A stretch of 64,000 nt of DNA, taken from positions 3,534,001 through 3,598,000 of the forward strand of contig OZ223306.1 of the NCBI GenBank assembly GCA_965140735.1, in the 5' to 3' direction. The notes under the pieces are model-generated. The model was not told the DNA's origin. It ran no database searches and worked only from the letters and a program-made list of their open reading frames with translations. This DNA is from Fusibacter_A sp965140735 (GTDB taxonomy: Bacteria > Bacillota > Clostridia > Peptostreptococcales > Acidaminobacteraceae). The first letter of the stretch is position 1. Every line of letters begins with the position of its first letter. This document shows, in pieces, positions 35,740 to 43,984 of the stretch. The position numbers and the translations under genes are program-made.

Positions 35740-36314
35740 ATGCCTTTTACCTCCTGCATTGCCATTTTCAGTGCTGCCACATTGCCTTCGATAACTTGTG
35801 GTTTTGTTGCAAATTTATGTGCAAATGATGCTTTCATATCTTCTATGAATTGATCTTGATCCATGACGCCGCTGACTTTAACAACTGCACCAAGCATTGG
35901 CGTATTAGGAAAATTCTTACCAAGTGTTTTTTCAGAAATGGTAGCTGCATCAATTGTGCAAACACGGCCTTCATATCCCTTTAGATATTTGCGTACTTCT
36001 TCTGGCGATTTTGATGTGTTGATGATGATGCCGCCAGATTTTTTTAAGCCAGCAGTGACATCGATGGATGCTAGAAGCGTTTCATCTACCACGACTACAA
36101 AGTCAGGCTCATAGATATTGGAGTGAACTCTAATTTTGGTGTCGCTTATGCGGTTATATGCTGTAATAGGTGCGCCCATTCTCTCAGGACCGTACTCTGG
36201 AAATCCTTGAACATATTGACCTGTGTTAAAAGCAGCATCTGCTAAAAGTAATGATGCTGTTTTGGCACCTTGTCCACCACGACCGTGCCATCTTATCTCG
36301 GTTAGTTTTGACAT
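35736..36314 (-). CDS. porG: 2-oxoacid:ferredoxin oxidoreductase, gamma subunit
   Basis: A 192-residue gamma subunit (EIRWHGRGGQGAKTASLLLA, QGFPEYGPERMGAPI). It is the first gene of porGDAB. It is transcribed from the sigma-54 promoter about 50 bp upstream. Gamma, delta, alpha, beta is the order common in clostridial and archaeal four-subunit enzymes. Confidence 0.92.
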   Translation of the reverse strand: MSKLTEIRWHGRGGQGAKTASLLLADAAFNTGQYVQGFPEYGPERMGAPITAYNRISDTKIRVHSNIYEPDFVVVVDETLLASIDVTAGLKKSGGIIINTSKSPEEVRKYLKGYEGRVCTIDAATISEKTLGKNFPNTPMLGAVVKVSGVMDQDQFIEDMKASFAHKFATKPQVIEGNVAALKMAMQEVKGI

Positions 36315-36360
36315 GTTTCAGCCTCCTTCATTTGGAAAGGTTTTATGTGTTATAGCATAC

Positions 36361-36382
36361 AATTACGCAATTAGCGTGCCAA
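36361..36382 (-). promoter_or_regulatory. sigma-54 promoter of the por operon
   Basis: On the minus strand the sequence reads TTGGCACGCTAATTGCG, an exact match to the -24/-12 consensus TGGCACGN4TTGC. It faces porG. The divergent gene encodes a sigma-54 activator, which supports the call. Confidence 0.9.
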
Positions 36383-36434
36383 CTTTAGAAAACCACTATT
36401 TGCAACAGAATGCTTTTTTATAAAAAATAAAAAT

Positions 36435-36475
36435 GTTATAATTAGCGTTATACTAACGTTATAAAGTGTTATAAA
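36435..36475. promoter_or_regulatory. phased GTTATAA repeats, probable activator sites
   Basis: GTTATA(A) recurs at 36435, 36447, 36458 and 36468, that is every 10-12 bp, about one helical turn. They lie about 55-90 bp upstream of the sigma-54 promoter and directly before the activator gene. A cooperative upstream activating sequence that also autoregulates the activator is inferred. Confidence 0.6.
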
Positions 36476-36488
36476 AGGAGAAGGCAAG

Positions 36489-37919
36489 ATGTCGATTTCG
36501 AGAAAAGATTTATTTCAAGATGAATTGATTGTTGAGGTAATGGATAAAGCAAATGATGGGATTAACATTGTTGATCAAGAAGGATACATCCTTTATACGA
36601 ATAAAGTATCTGCGGATTATGCGAATTCCACTAAGATCTATATGCTGGGCAAACATATTTCGGAGTTTTATGAAGAAGCGGTTTTACTGCAAGTTCTTGA
36701 AAGTCAAAAGCCTGTTTTGGATCAAAGAATTCATTACATTGGTAGCAAGAAATATGTTGTCAATTCTTATCCACTTTATAAGTCGGGTGAGTTCGTAGGT
36801 GCCTATTCTATTTTTAAAGATATTCGCGATATTGAAGAACTCAACAAGCGTATTTCTTTCTTAGAATTACATCTTGAACTCAATAAATCCAATGAAAATA
36901 TTTTAGATATCATAGGCAATAAAGGGAGTCTTGAAAATGTGCTCATTAAGGCGAAGAGAACTGTAGGTTCTCTAGGTGGCCCGAGACACTCTATTATAAC
37001 GGGGCAGTCGGGAACGGGTAAGACGATGCTTGCCAATCTTATCTTTGATTATGCAAAGCAGATTGGTGTGATCGATGCAGGTGCACCTCTTATTGAGGTC
37101 AATTGTGCTCAGTTTACGAATCCAGATATTGCAGCAGTTGAAATTTTTGGCAGTGAAGTGGGGGCTTATACGGGTTCCAAAGAAAAACGAGGTCTCTTTG
37201 AACAGGCCAATGGGGGCATACTTTTTTTAGACGAGGCACATGCGCTGGATCACTATCAAAATCTATTACTTAAAGTTATAGAATCTGGAAAGATTAGGCG
37301 AATAGGTGGCGTTAAGGAATTTAGAGTGGATGTTATTATTATTGCAGCTTCAACGCGTGATCTCAAAACAGAGCTTTTGCCAGAACTTTATCAAAGGTTG
37401 GCTCAATACGAAATATATGTGCCCTCATTAGATGAACGGAGTTATGAAGAAAAAAGCCTTTTGCTTAAGCATTTCATAAGAAATTATGAAAAAGCGGTTG
37501 AAAAGATTCATAAAATCAAATATCTTGTCTATTTTTCGAGTGAAGCAGTACAACTTTTGTTGAAGGCAAAGTATCCACGTAATATTAGGCAATTTAGAGA
37601 TATCATTAATTTTAGCATTGATGCTGCAGCACCGCTTATTGACGATATCAGAGGTAGAGATCAAATTAGCACGTATGTAGAGGTCAAACATATTCCTTTT
37701 GAAATATTAGATGAGAAAGAATCCTTTGAGCAAGATGAAAGTAAAGAAACTAAAAATGTCATCAAAGGTGATTTGAAAACTTATATTTGGCAGTTGCACT
37801 TGGAAGGTCTTGGGCCAAGAAAAATTTCAAAAGTCCTGAAAGAGAAAGGATATGAAATTGAATATTATCAAGTTGCATACTTTTTAAAGAAGAATCCTAT
37901 GCCGAAAACTCTAGAATAA
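36489..37919 (+). CDS. PAS-AAA+ sigma-54-dependent activator
   Basis: A 476-residue enhancer-binding protein. A PAS sensor spans about 15-115 (ANDGINIVDQEGYILYTNKV). The AAA+ domain spans about 140-385 with Walker A GQSGTGKT (172-179), the sigma-54 contact loop GAYTGS (225-230; canonical GAFTGA) and Walker B ILFLDEAH. The C-terminal DNA-binding segment (GLGPRKISKVLKEKGYEIEY) is not the usual Fis type. Divergent from porGDAB, whose sigma-54 promoter it most likely activates in response to a PAS signal. The ATG has AAGGAG. Confidence 0.88.
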   Translation: MSISRKDLFQDELIVEVMDKANDGINIVDQEGYILYTNKVSADYANSTKIYMLGKHISEFYEEAVLLQVLESQKPVLDQRIHYIGSKKYVVNSYPLYKSGEFVGAYSIFKDIRDIEELNKRISFLELHLELNKSNENILDIIGNKGSLENVLIKAKRTVGSLGGPRHSIITGQSGTGKTMLANLIFDYAKQIGVIDAGAPLIEVNCAQFTNPDIAAVEIFGSEVGAYTGSKEKRGLFEQANGGILFLDEAHALDHYQNLLLKVIESGKIRRIGGVKEFRVDVIIIAASTRDLKTELLPELYQRLAQYEIYVPSLDERSYEEKSLLLKHFIRNYEKAVEKIHKIKYLVYFSSEAVQLLLKAKYPRNIRQFRDIINFSIDAAAPLIDDIRGRDQISTYVEVKHIPFEILDEKESFEQDESKETKNVIKGDLKTYIWQLHLEGLGPRKISKVLKEKGYEIEYYQVAYFLKKNPMPKTLE

Positions 37920-37967
37920 TACTAGAGTTCTTGAAGTGTTTAAATTGTAGAATTGCAAAAATGAAAA

Positions 37968-38007
37968 AAAGCCATCGAGTCACTTGTGAAAGAGTGCCGA
38001 TGGCTTT
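37968..38007. terminator. bidirectional terminator
   Basis: AAAGCCATCG and CGATGGCTTT form a perfect stem around a 20-base loop. It lies between the activator and the convergent peptidase gene. Confidence 0.75.
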
Positions 38008-38074
38008 AAAGCGTTATGTTTGCTTTAAATTAAACGGATAGCATTTATTGACTGGGAACCTTTATCAAAATCTT

Positions 38075-38824
38075 TTATTTTGAACATCTCTTAACGAAAT
38101 CAGTAAAAATCTTTAAATATTCAGGGTGTTCTTTTGTCATCATCTCAGGATGCCACTGGATACCAACGACATAGCGGTCGGGTGACATTTCTATTGCTTC
38201 TACAGTGTCATCATCAGCGGACATTGTGACTCTAAAGCCTTTTCCCAATTGATCAACAGCTTGATGATGGAAACTATTTACATTAAGTTGATCTTTATTA
38301 AAAACATCATGAATCAAAGAATTCGCATCCACCTTAGCAGTATGAATAGGATGATGCTTTGGAGAGTTCATACAAGCGTGATTAAATAATGTCGACTTCT
38401 GATATTTCATATCTTGAAAAAGAGTGCCCTCAGTGGCTACTGTTAGAAGTTGGCAGCCTCTGCAAATGCCTAAAATCGGTATATCGGACTTAGAAAGTGC
38501 TAATTTAGCCAGTTCTATTTCAAAGCGATCTCTTTCAGGTATCAATTGTCCCAACTCTTTTGTGGGATACTGACCATAAAAATTAGGATCGATGTCTTTG
38601 CCGCCAGTGAAGATAATGCCGTCAAGACGGTTAAGCAGGTCACTTAGAATATCTAAGTCCTTAAGAACGGGTAAGATGACAGGGATACCGCCAGCAGCTT
38701 CTATTGAGTAGATGTAGTCGTCCGCGAGCAATTGCCATTCCTGTTTTATTGCACCAATGCCCTCGGAGATGCCGAATGTGTCCTTGGTTGAGTAGTTTGC
38801 TGTAATGCCGATTATTGGTTTCAT
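38075..38824 (-). CDS. class-I glutamine amidotransferase-like peptidase (C26, PuuD-like)
   Basis: A 249-residue gamma-glutamyl hydrolase-like enzyme. The catalytic Cys is in GICRGCQLL, with His in GIQWHPEM. The N-terminus (KPIIGITANYS) is typical of gamma-glutamyl-GABA hydrolases. It cleaves a gamma-glutamyl bond from a small molecule; the substrate is unknown. The ATG at 38824 has AGGAGGGC upstream; the longer frame is not supported. Confidence 0.87.
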   Translation of the reverse strand: MKPIIGITANYSTKDTFGISEGIGAIKQEWQLLADDYIYSIEAAGGIPVILPVLKDLDILSDLLNRLDGIIFTGGKDIDPNFYGQYPTKELGQLIPERDRFEIELAKLALSKSDIPILGICRGCQLLTVATEGTLFQDMKYQKSTLFNHACMNSPKHHPIHTAKVDANSLIHDVFNKDQLNVNSFHHQAVDQLGKGFRVTMSADDDTVEAIEMSPDRYVVGIQWHPEMMTKEHPEYLKIFTDFVKRCSK

Positions 38825-39137
38825 CTTATGTGCCCTCCTTAAATAAAAAGAGTATATACAATTTTTGAGAAGTCGTAAAGGGCATTTTGAATGAATTTTC
38901 AAGATAAATGCGGTGTAATTAACTGAGAGTTCTTTGAGCTCATAAATATTTTTAACTTGATTTTACACGGAGTCACATTGATAACACTTGCATTCACGGT
39001 ATACACTTGCAAAAAAATCAAAAATGAAATTCTAAAGAATTGGAATTCCTTTTAATAGGGAAACGAAATTTACCATAGATACATAGTGATCTGAACGCAT
39101 CTGTGCGTCATCTCAATGTTAAGGAGGCGGTAATTGC
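38825..39137. other. intergenic, nothing recognised
   Basis: AT-rich spacer between the divergent peptidase and hypothetical genes. AAGGAGG at 39121 belongs to the next gene. No hairpin or repeat was noted. Confidence 0.5.
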
Positions 39138-39557
39138 ATGTATGACTTAAAGCTATATAAAGAAATTAATGATCAAAATCAATTAGATAAATTACTGACT
39201 TACGTGGGTTCATTTCATGATGGTCTTATTAAAGAGTGCCATATGATTAATGATGCTTATGTGGATGAAGAATTAAGGATGCATTGCGCGTTTAACTATC
39301 ATGTACGTCTTTTGATTCAGCGTCAATATCAGAAGCCATCTGCCATAGAAATGATTTTTTTGAACATTCAAGCGTTTAAATTGAGACACGATGACAATGC
39401 TACTGATATAGTAATGGAGACAGAAGGCAAAATTGAAGGCGATGAGGGGCATGATAATCGTATGATCTCACTTGATTTTGGTGAGGTGAAAATCAGTTCG
39501 AGAGCCCTTTATTATAGAGATATTTCTCAATGGATGGGAAAAGAGATTCGTTATTAA
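39138..39557 (+). CDS. hypothetical protein
   Basis: A 139-residue soluble protein with a VGSFHDGLIKECHM segment and no signal peptide or membrane helix. The FHDG-type opening followed by a beta-rich body is seen in several small uncharacterised bacterial families, but no firm assignment is possible. A strong AAGGAGG site lies 10 bp before the ATG. The HAD hydrolase gene follows on the same strand after three short TTGAATCATTAG-like direct repeats. Confidence 0.65.
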   Translation: MYDLKLYKEINDQNQLDKLLTYVGSFHDGLIKECHMINDAYVDEELRMHCAFNYHVRLLIQRQYQKPSAIEMIFLNIQAFKLRHDDNATDIVMETEGKIEGDEGHDNRMISLDFGEVKISSRALYYRDISQWMGKEIRY

Positions 39558-39623
39558 AATCATTAGTTGAATCATTAGTTGAATCATTAGTTGATTAAAA
39601 GAGGCATAGGAGGCGTCTATTCA

Positions 39624-40283
39624 ATGAAATACAAATGTTTAGTTTTAGACCATGATGATACCGTCGTTAAGAGCACACCAACAATTCACTATCCTTCATT
39701 TATTGAAGCGATGAAGGCACTACGTCCTGAAGTAACGCCTTATACGCTTGAAGAATTTGTGAGTTATTGTTTTGATCCTGGATTTAATGACTTGTGTAGA
39801 GGTATTCTTAGATACACAGACGATGAAGTATCTACGCAACAAGAGATATGGAGACAATACACGAGAAATGTCATCCCTCAGTTCTACGAAGGGTTTTCAG
39901 AATTGATTTTAGATTTTAAAGTGTCGGGAGGCTATATTTGTGTAGTGTCACATTCAGAGAAAAATAATATTTTAAGGGATTACCAGAAGACACTAAATAT
40001 AGAACCAGATATGATTTTCGGGTGGGAGCATGAAGCACATCAAAGAAAACCGAATCCCTATCCACTTGAGGCGATTATGAAAAGATTTGATCTCAATAGA
40101 GCTGATTTGCTCATGGTGGATGATTTAAAACCAGGCCTTGATATGGCGAGAAGTTGTGGCGTTGACTTTGCTTGTGCAGGTTGGTCGCATATGATACCAA
40201 GTATTGAGGCCTATATGAGACAGAATTCGGATTACTATTTTAAGGATGTGAAAGCGTTAGCAACATTGGTTTTGGGAAAATGA
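39624..40283 (+). CDS. HAD-family hydrolase (phosphatase)
   Basis: A 219-residue HAD phosphatase. Motif I is LDHDDTVV (nucleophile Asp, acid Asp), motif II VVSHSEKNN and motif IV LLMVDDLKPGLDMA. It is similar in size to phosphoglycolate-phosphatase-like members. The substrate is unknown. The ATG at 39624 has AGGAGG upstream; the extended frame from 39591 does not. Confidence 0.85.
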   Translation: MKYKCLVLDHDDTVVKSTPTIHYPSFIEAMKALRPEVTPYTLEEFVSYCFDPGFNDLCRGILRYTDDEVSTQQEIWRQYTRNVIPQFYEGFSELILDFKVSGGYICVVSHSEKNNILRDYQKTLNIEPDMIFGWEHEAHQRKPNPYPLEAIMKRFDLNRADLLMVDDLKPGLDMARSCGVDFACAGWSHMIPSIEAYMRQNSDYYFKDVKALATLVLGK

Positions 40284-40419
40284 TTTAGCACGAGAAAACT
40301 GTACAAACTTATAAATACAAGGCGTCACTTTTAACAAATAAATCTGATTGACATAATGTTACGATAAAGCAGTAAAAAATGTATTGTTATTTGTTAAATA
40401 TTTCTCTATAATAAATAGA

Positions 40420-40538
40420 GTTAGAGCATCAAAATCTAGTTTCGCACGAACTCTTTATCATATGCTGTATCGCGTACTTACCGTAAACGACATCCTATGG
40501 TAGAGGGTTGCTCAACTATTGGATTTTGACATTCTAAC
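40420..40538. repeat. MITE-like palindromic repeat
   Basis: GTTAGAGCATCAAAATCTAG at the left and GGATTTTGACATTCTAAC at the right with the family core. It ends 24 bp before the cobalamin riboswitch. Confidence 0.8.
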
Positions 40539-40561
40539 CAAGTAGTGAATTTAATATTTAG

Positions 40562-40770
40562 AATAGGTGCCGTTGATTATAGAATCAACTATTAAAAGGA
40601 AAGAGAGTGTAAGTCTCTCACGGTCCCGCCGCTGTAAAAGAAGAATCTTTTCCAAAATACCACTGGGAAACCGGGAAGGTGGAAAAGGTGATGACGCTTG
40701 AGTCAGAAAGCCTGCCTATTCCGTATCATCAATGACTCTACGGAAGATGGAGGGGATGTTTATAAGTGTA
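40562..40770 (+). promoter_or_regulatory. cobalamin (B12) riboswitch
   Basis: The order ATAGGTGCC, CACGGTCCCGCCGCTGTAA, CCACTGGGAAACCGGGAAGG and AGTCAGAAAGCCTGCCTAT matches the cobalamin riboswitch. It lies just upstream of the cobalt transporter operon and should lower its expression when adenosylcobalamin is plentiful. Confidence 0.95.
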
Positions 40771-40791
40771 GCTTTACCGTATTATGGTTAC

Positions 40792-40830
40792 AAAACCTCT
40801 TAGTGTTTGATTAAGAGGTTTTATTTTTTA
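40792..40830 (+). terminator. riboswitch-controlled terminator
   Basis: AAAACCTCTTA pairs with TAAGAGGTTTT, followed by ATTTTTTAT, between the riboswitch and cbiQ. It is the likely expression platform. Confidence 0.85.
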
Positions 40831-40861
40831 TCAGAATTGCACAAGAGAAAGGCGTGTATTA

Positions 40862-41767
40862 ATGGAGAAAATTGTCGTGATCGGCACAGTTTTTATAATG
40901 ATTTTTATATTATTCAGTTCCTTTAATTGGCGTTCTTTTAATCCCAATAAAGTGGGGCAGTCTCATAGACCTAAATTTAAACACAACCATGGTGAAGGGG
41001 GTTCGATTGATTATTATGCCTATGCTTCTCAAATTAAGCATTGGAATCCTACTTTTAAAGTGTCTTTTTCATTGGTAACAATGGTACTTTGTATTGCCTA
41101 TGACAATCCATATGTTTCTATGGTAGTGATTGCTTCGATGGCCTATACCACAATTATTAAAGGCCAATTGCCTTTGCGTGAATATTTAAGGGTGCTTACA
41201 ATTCCGATTACTTTTATTTTACTCAGTGTTGTGGCCATTATTTTTGATTTTTCAAGAGAGCCAATGGGTCTATATGATTTTTATATTGGTTTTGGTTATC
41301 TATTCACTTCAAGTGCAATGATTAAAGCAGGGGTGTATTTAATGCTAAAAGTTTTTGCAGCAATTAGTGCGCTCCAGATGATGACACTTTCAACACCATC
41401 ATCCGAAATCATTTCTGTACTGCGAAAAGCACATGTCCCCAAGCTTGTGATTGAACTTATGAACATGATTTACCGTTATATTTTTATCTTATTAGAAGTA
41501 TCCACTAAAATGAAAAATGCGGCAGATTCAAGACTTGGTAATTGTGATTTTAAAACGTCTTGTTCTACTTTTGGTAGTATTGGAGCCAATTTGCTTGTGA
41601 TTTCTATGAAGAAGGCAAATGCATATTATGATGCAATGGAATCAAGGTGCTATGATGGTGATTTTTTATTTTATGAGGAAGAGAAAGCAATAGAGAAAAT
41701 GTTGATTATAAAAGCGGTTGTATTTATTGTGATTTTGACCGTCATTTGGCACTATACAAAGCTGTGA
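40862..41767 (+). CDS. cbiQ: cobalt ECF transporter T component, CbiQ
   Basis: A 301-residue membrane protein of the CbiQ/EcfT family with an unusual about 45-residue N-terminal membrane segment plus a His/Lys-rich linker (GQSHRPKFKHNHGEGG). The conserved cytoplasmic coupling motifs are ESRCYDGD and an ADSRLGN-type loop. It joins the ATPase to the substrate-binding subunit. It is first in a Q-O-M-N order under the B12 riboswitch. Confidence 0.88.
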   Translation: MEKIVVIGTVFIMIFILFSSFNWRSFNPNKVGQSHRPKFKHNHGEGGSIDYYAYASQIKHWNPTFKVSFSLVTMVLCIAYDNPYVSMVVIASMAYTTIIKGQLPLREYLRVLTIPITFILLSVVAIIFDFSREPMGLYDFYIGFGYLFTSSAMIKAGVYLMLKVFAAISALQMMTLSTPSSEIISVLRKAHVPKLVIELMNMIYRYIFILLEVSTKMKNAADSRLGNCDFKTSCSTFGSIGANLLVISMKKANAYYDAMESRCYDGDFLFYEEEKAIEKMLIIKAVVFIVILTVIWHYTKL

Positions 41768-41776
41768 GGAGTTGTC

Positions 41777-42631
41777 ATGAAGAAAACGATATTAAAGGTA
41801 GAAAATTTGCATTATGCCTACTGGAATGGAAAAATCGCATTAGACGATGTCAGTGTAGACATACACGAAGGCGAGAAGATTGCGGTTATTGGTTCTAATG
41901 GATCTGGAAAGTCCACTTTTTTCCTTAATATGAATGGCGTATTTACACCTGAACATGGCAAAATTACCTACAGAGAGACACTTGTCACTAAAAAAAATTT
42001 GAAAGAACTTCGAAAAAATATTGGTATTGTTTTTCAAGATGCAGATAATCAAATTGTTACTTCTACAGTTAGGGCTGAAGTAGGATTTGGTCCAATGAAT
42101 TTAAAGTTACCTATAGAAGAAGTACATGAGCGCGTGGAAGAATCGCTCGCTTATATGAATATTACAGATTTTAAAGATCGACCACCTCATTATCTCAGTG
42201 GTGGTGAGAAGAAACGTGTAAGTATCGCAAGTATCCTAGCGATGAAACCGGAGATTATAATATTTGATGAGCCAACAGCAGCACTAGATCCTTTAAATGC
42301 TATGATGCTTGAGGATGTACTTGCTAAACTTGATGCCGAGGGCAAAACAATACTGCTTTCTACACATGATGTGGATTTAGCCTATCGATGGGCAGAACGT
42401 GTTCTGGTGTTTAGCGAAGGTAAGATTATAGCAGATGGTACGCCGCTAGATATTTTTAAAGATCAGCAAGTATTAGACCGAGCAAACTTAAAAAAGCCTA
42501 TAATGCTTGAAGTTTATGAAATGCTCGTCAAAAAGCAACTATTAGAAGATACTGCTGAATATCCTAAAACAACACAAGCGTTTAAGAAGATGCTTGATGA
42601 TAACGTTGTTTTTTTAAATAATTTAACTTAG
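41777..42631 (+). CDS. cbiO: cobalt ECF transporter ATPase, CbiO
   Basis: A 284-residue ABC ATPase. It shows Walker A GSNGSGKST, Q-loop FQDADNQ, signature LSGGEKKR, Walker B IIIFDEPTAALD and the H-loop STHD. It drives cobalt uptake by the CbiQ/M/N complex. It starts 9 bp after cbiQ. Confidence 0.93.
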   Translation: MKKTILKVENLHYAYWNGKIALDDVSVDIHEGEKIAVIGSNGSGKSTFFLNMNGVFTPEHGKITYRETLVTKKNLKELRKNIGIVFQDADNQIVTSTVRAEVGFGPMNLKLPIEEVHERVEESLAYMNITDFKDRPPHYLSGGEKKRVSIASILAMKPEIIIFDEPTAALDPLNAMMLEDVLAKLDAEGKTILLSTHDVDLAYRWAERVLVFSEGKIIADGTPLDIFKDQQVLDRANLKKPIMLEVYEMLVKKQLLEDTAEYPKTTQAFKKMLDDNVVFLNNLT

Positions 42632-42666
42632 AAAAATATAAAACGTGAAAAGGAGGAAAGAATCGA

Positions 42667-43419
42667 ATGAACTTTAGACAGAAGATTGTATTCACATGTT
42701 CGATTGCAATTGCATTTATTTTCGGTATAACACCTGTAAGCAATGCGATGCATATTATGGAAGGCTATTTATCACCGATGTATTGCATTGTGTGGGGGGC
42801 TATTTGTGTGCCTTTTTTAGTGATGGGTTACTTTTCGATTAAGAAAATAGTGGAAAAAGATCGCAAATCTATAACACTTATTGCAATGGCAGGTGCTTTT
42901 ATCTTCGTGGTTTCATCTCTGAAAATCCCTTCGGTGACAGGTAGTTGTTCACATATGACTGGAACTGGACTCGGCGCTATTTTACTCGGTGCTAGTTCTG
43001 TAAGTATATTAGGCATTATTGTGCTTATTTTCCAAGCCATTCTACTGGCACATGGTGGCTTAACCACTCTTGGTGCTAACACATTTTCTATGGCAATTGC
43101 GGGTCCACTTGTATCATTTGCAATTTATAAATTGGGTTTAAAATTAAAAATTAACAAATATGTGAGTATCTTTTTAGCGGCATCTATAGGTGATTTATTT
43201 ACTTATTGTGTAACCAGTTTACAGCTTGCGCTTGCATATCCTTCACCAGTAGGGGGCATACAAGTTTCTGCTGTGAAGTTTTTAGCTGTATTTGCACCCA
43301 CACAACTCCCGCTTGCGGTTATTGAAGGCATTTTAAGTGTTCTTGTTATTATCGGTCTTGAAACCTATGCGCAATCAGAATTAAAAGGAATTGGTTTTTT
43401 AAAGGTAGGTGAGAAATAG
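42667..43419 (+). CDS. cbiM: cobalt ECF substrate-binding subunit, CbiM
   Basis: A 250-residue membrane protein with a cleavable signal ending in NA, so that the mature protein begins MHIMEGYL, whose free N-terminus and His2 bind Co2+. A further ligand His is in SCSHMTGTGLG. It has about seven helices. It overlaps cbiN by one base. Confidence 0.93.
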   Translation: MNFRQKIVFTCSIAIAFIFGITPVSNAMHIMEGYLSPMYCIVWGAICVPFLVMGYFSIKKIVEKDRKSITLIAMAGAFIFVVSSLKIPSVTGSCSHMTGTGLGAILLGASSVSILGIIVLIFQAILLAHGGLTTLGANTFSMAIAGPLVSFAIYKLGLKLKINKYVSIFLAASIGDLFTYCVTSLQLALAYPSPVGGIQVSAVKFLAVFAPTQLPLAVIEGILSVLVIIGLETYAQSELKGIGFLKVGEK

Positions 43420-43739
43420 TGAAGCACAAGAAATTGACAGTCGTTATTTTATTAGCCATCGCATTATTGATTGCAGTTGTGCCGTTGTTCGTATTAAAAG
43501 GGGCTGAATTTGGTGGCTCAGATGACGCAGGTAGTGTGGCAATCTCTGAGATCACGGGTAAAGCGTATGAACCTTGGTTTACACCTGTTATGGAAACTTG
43601 GATTCACGGTGAACTCCCTGGCGAAGTTGAAAGCTTATTATTCTGTGTTCAAACGGGTATTGGAGTGGGGATTATGGCTTTTCTCATGGGCAGGTTTGTT
43701 GAACGGACTAAGCAAGAAAAATTACGTAAAATGCAATGA
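43419..43739 (+). CDS. cbiN: cobalt transporter auxiliary subunit, CbiN
   Basis: A 106-residue protein with two membrane helices (TVVILLAIALLIAVVPLFV and SLLFCVQTGIGVGIMAFLMG) flanking an extracytoplasmic loop with GGSDDAGS and YEPWFTP, the CbiN hallmark. It starts at GTG in the overlap with cbiM and is needed for cobalt import by CbiM. Confidence 0.9.
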   Translation: MKHKKLTVVILLAIALLIAVVPLFVLKGAEFGGSDDAGSVAISEITGKAYEPWFTPVMETWIHGELPGEVESLLFCVQTGIGVGIMAFLMGRFVERTKQEKLRKMQ

Positions 43740-43775
43740 GTACATTAAGTTTATAATTTCATAAAACACAATTTT

Positions 43776-43807
43776 AAAAACGCCATTCTCTATAGAGTGG
43801 CGTTTTT
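43776..43807. terminator. cbi operon terminator
   Basis: AAAAACGCCA and TGGCGTTTTT close a hairpin with ATTCTCTATAGAG inside, followed by T residues. Confidence 0.85.
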
Positions 43808-43984
43808 ATACTCTATGTGCGGAGGCTTTATTTACATAATTAGTAAATTGACAGATAGTCTTGGGATTATTGAAACCATACAATCGGATATTGAAACGAT
43901 AAAAAATAAACTAAACTATTTTGCTTATCGAGTAACTTATGAAGGAGAAAGTGCTGTGATGTATTATACCGGAGGCACGATTTA

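Noticed and set aside
39558..39600. CRISPR-like short repeats (TTGAATCATTAG units)
   Set aside because: Only three adjacent short units without spacers; a local tandem repeat, not an array.
40562..40861. A possible short leader ORF in the cbi leader
   Set aside because: The conserved blocks match a cobalamin riboswitch, which explains the region.
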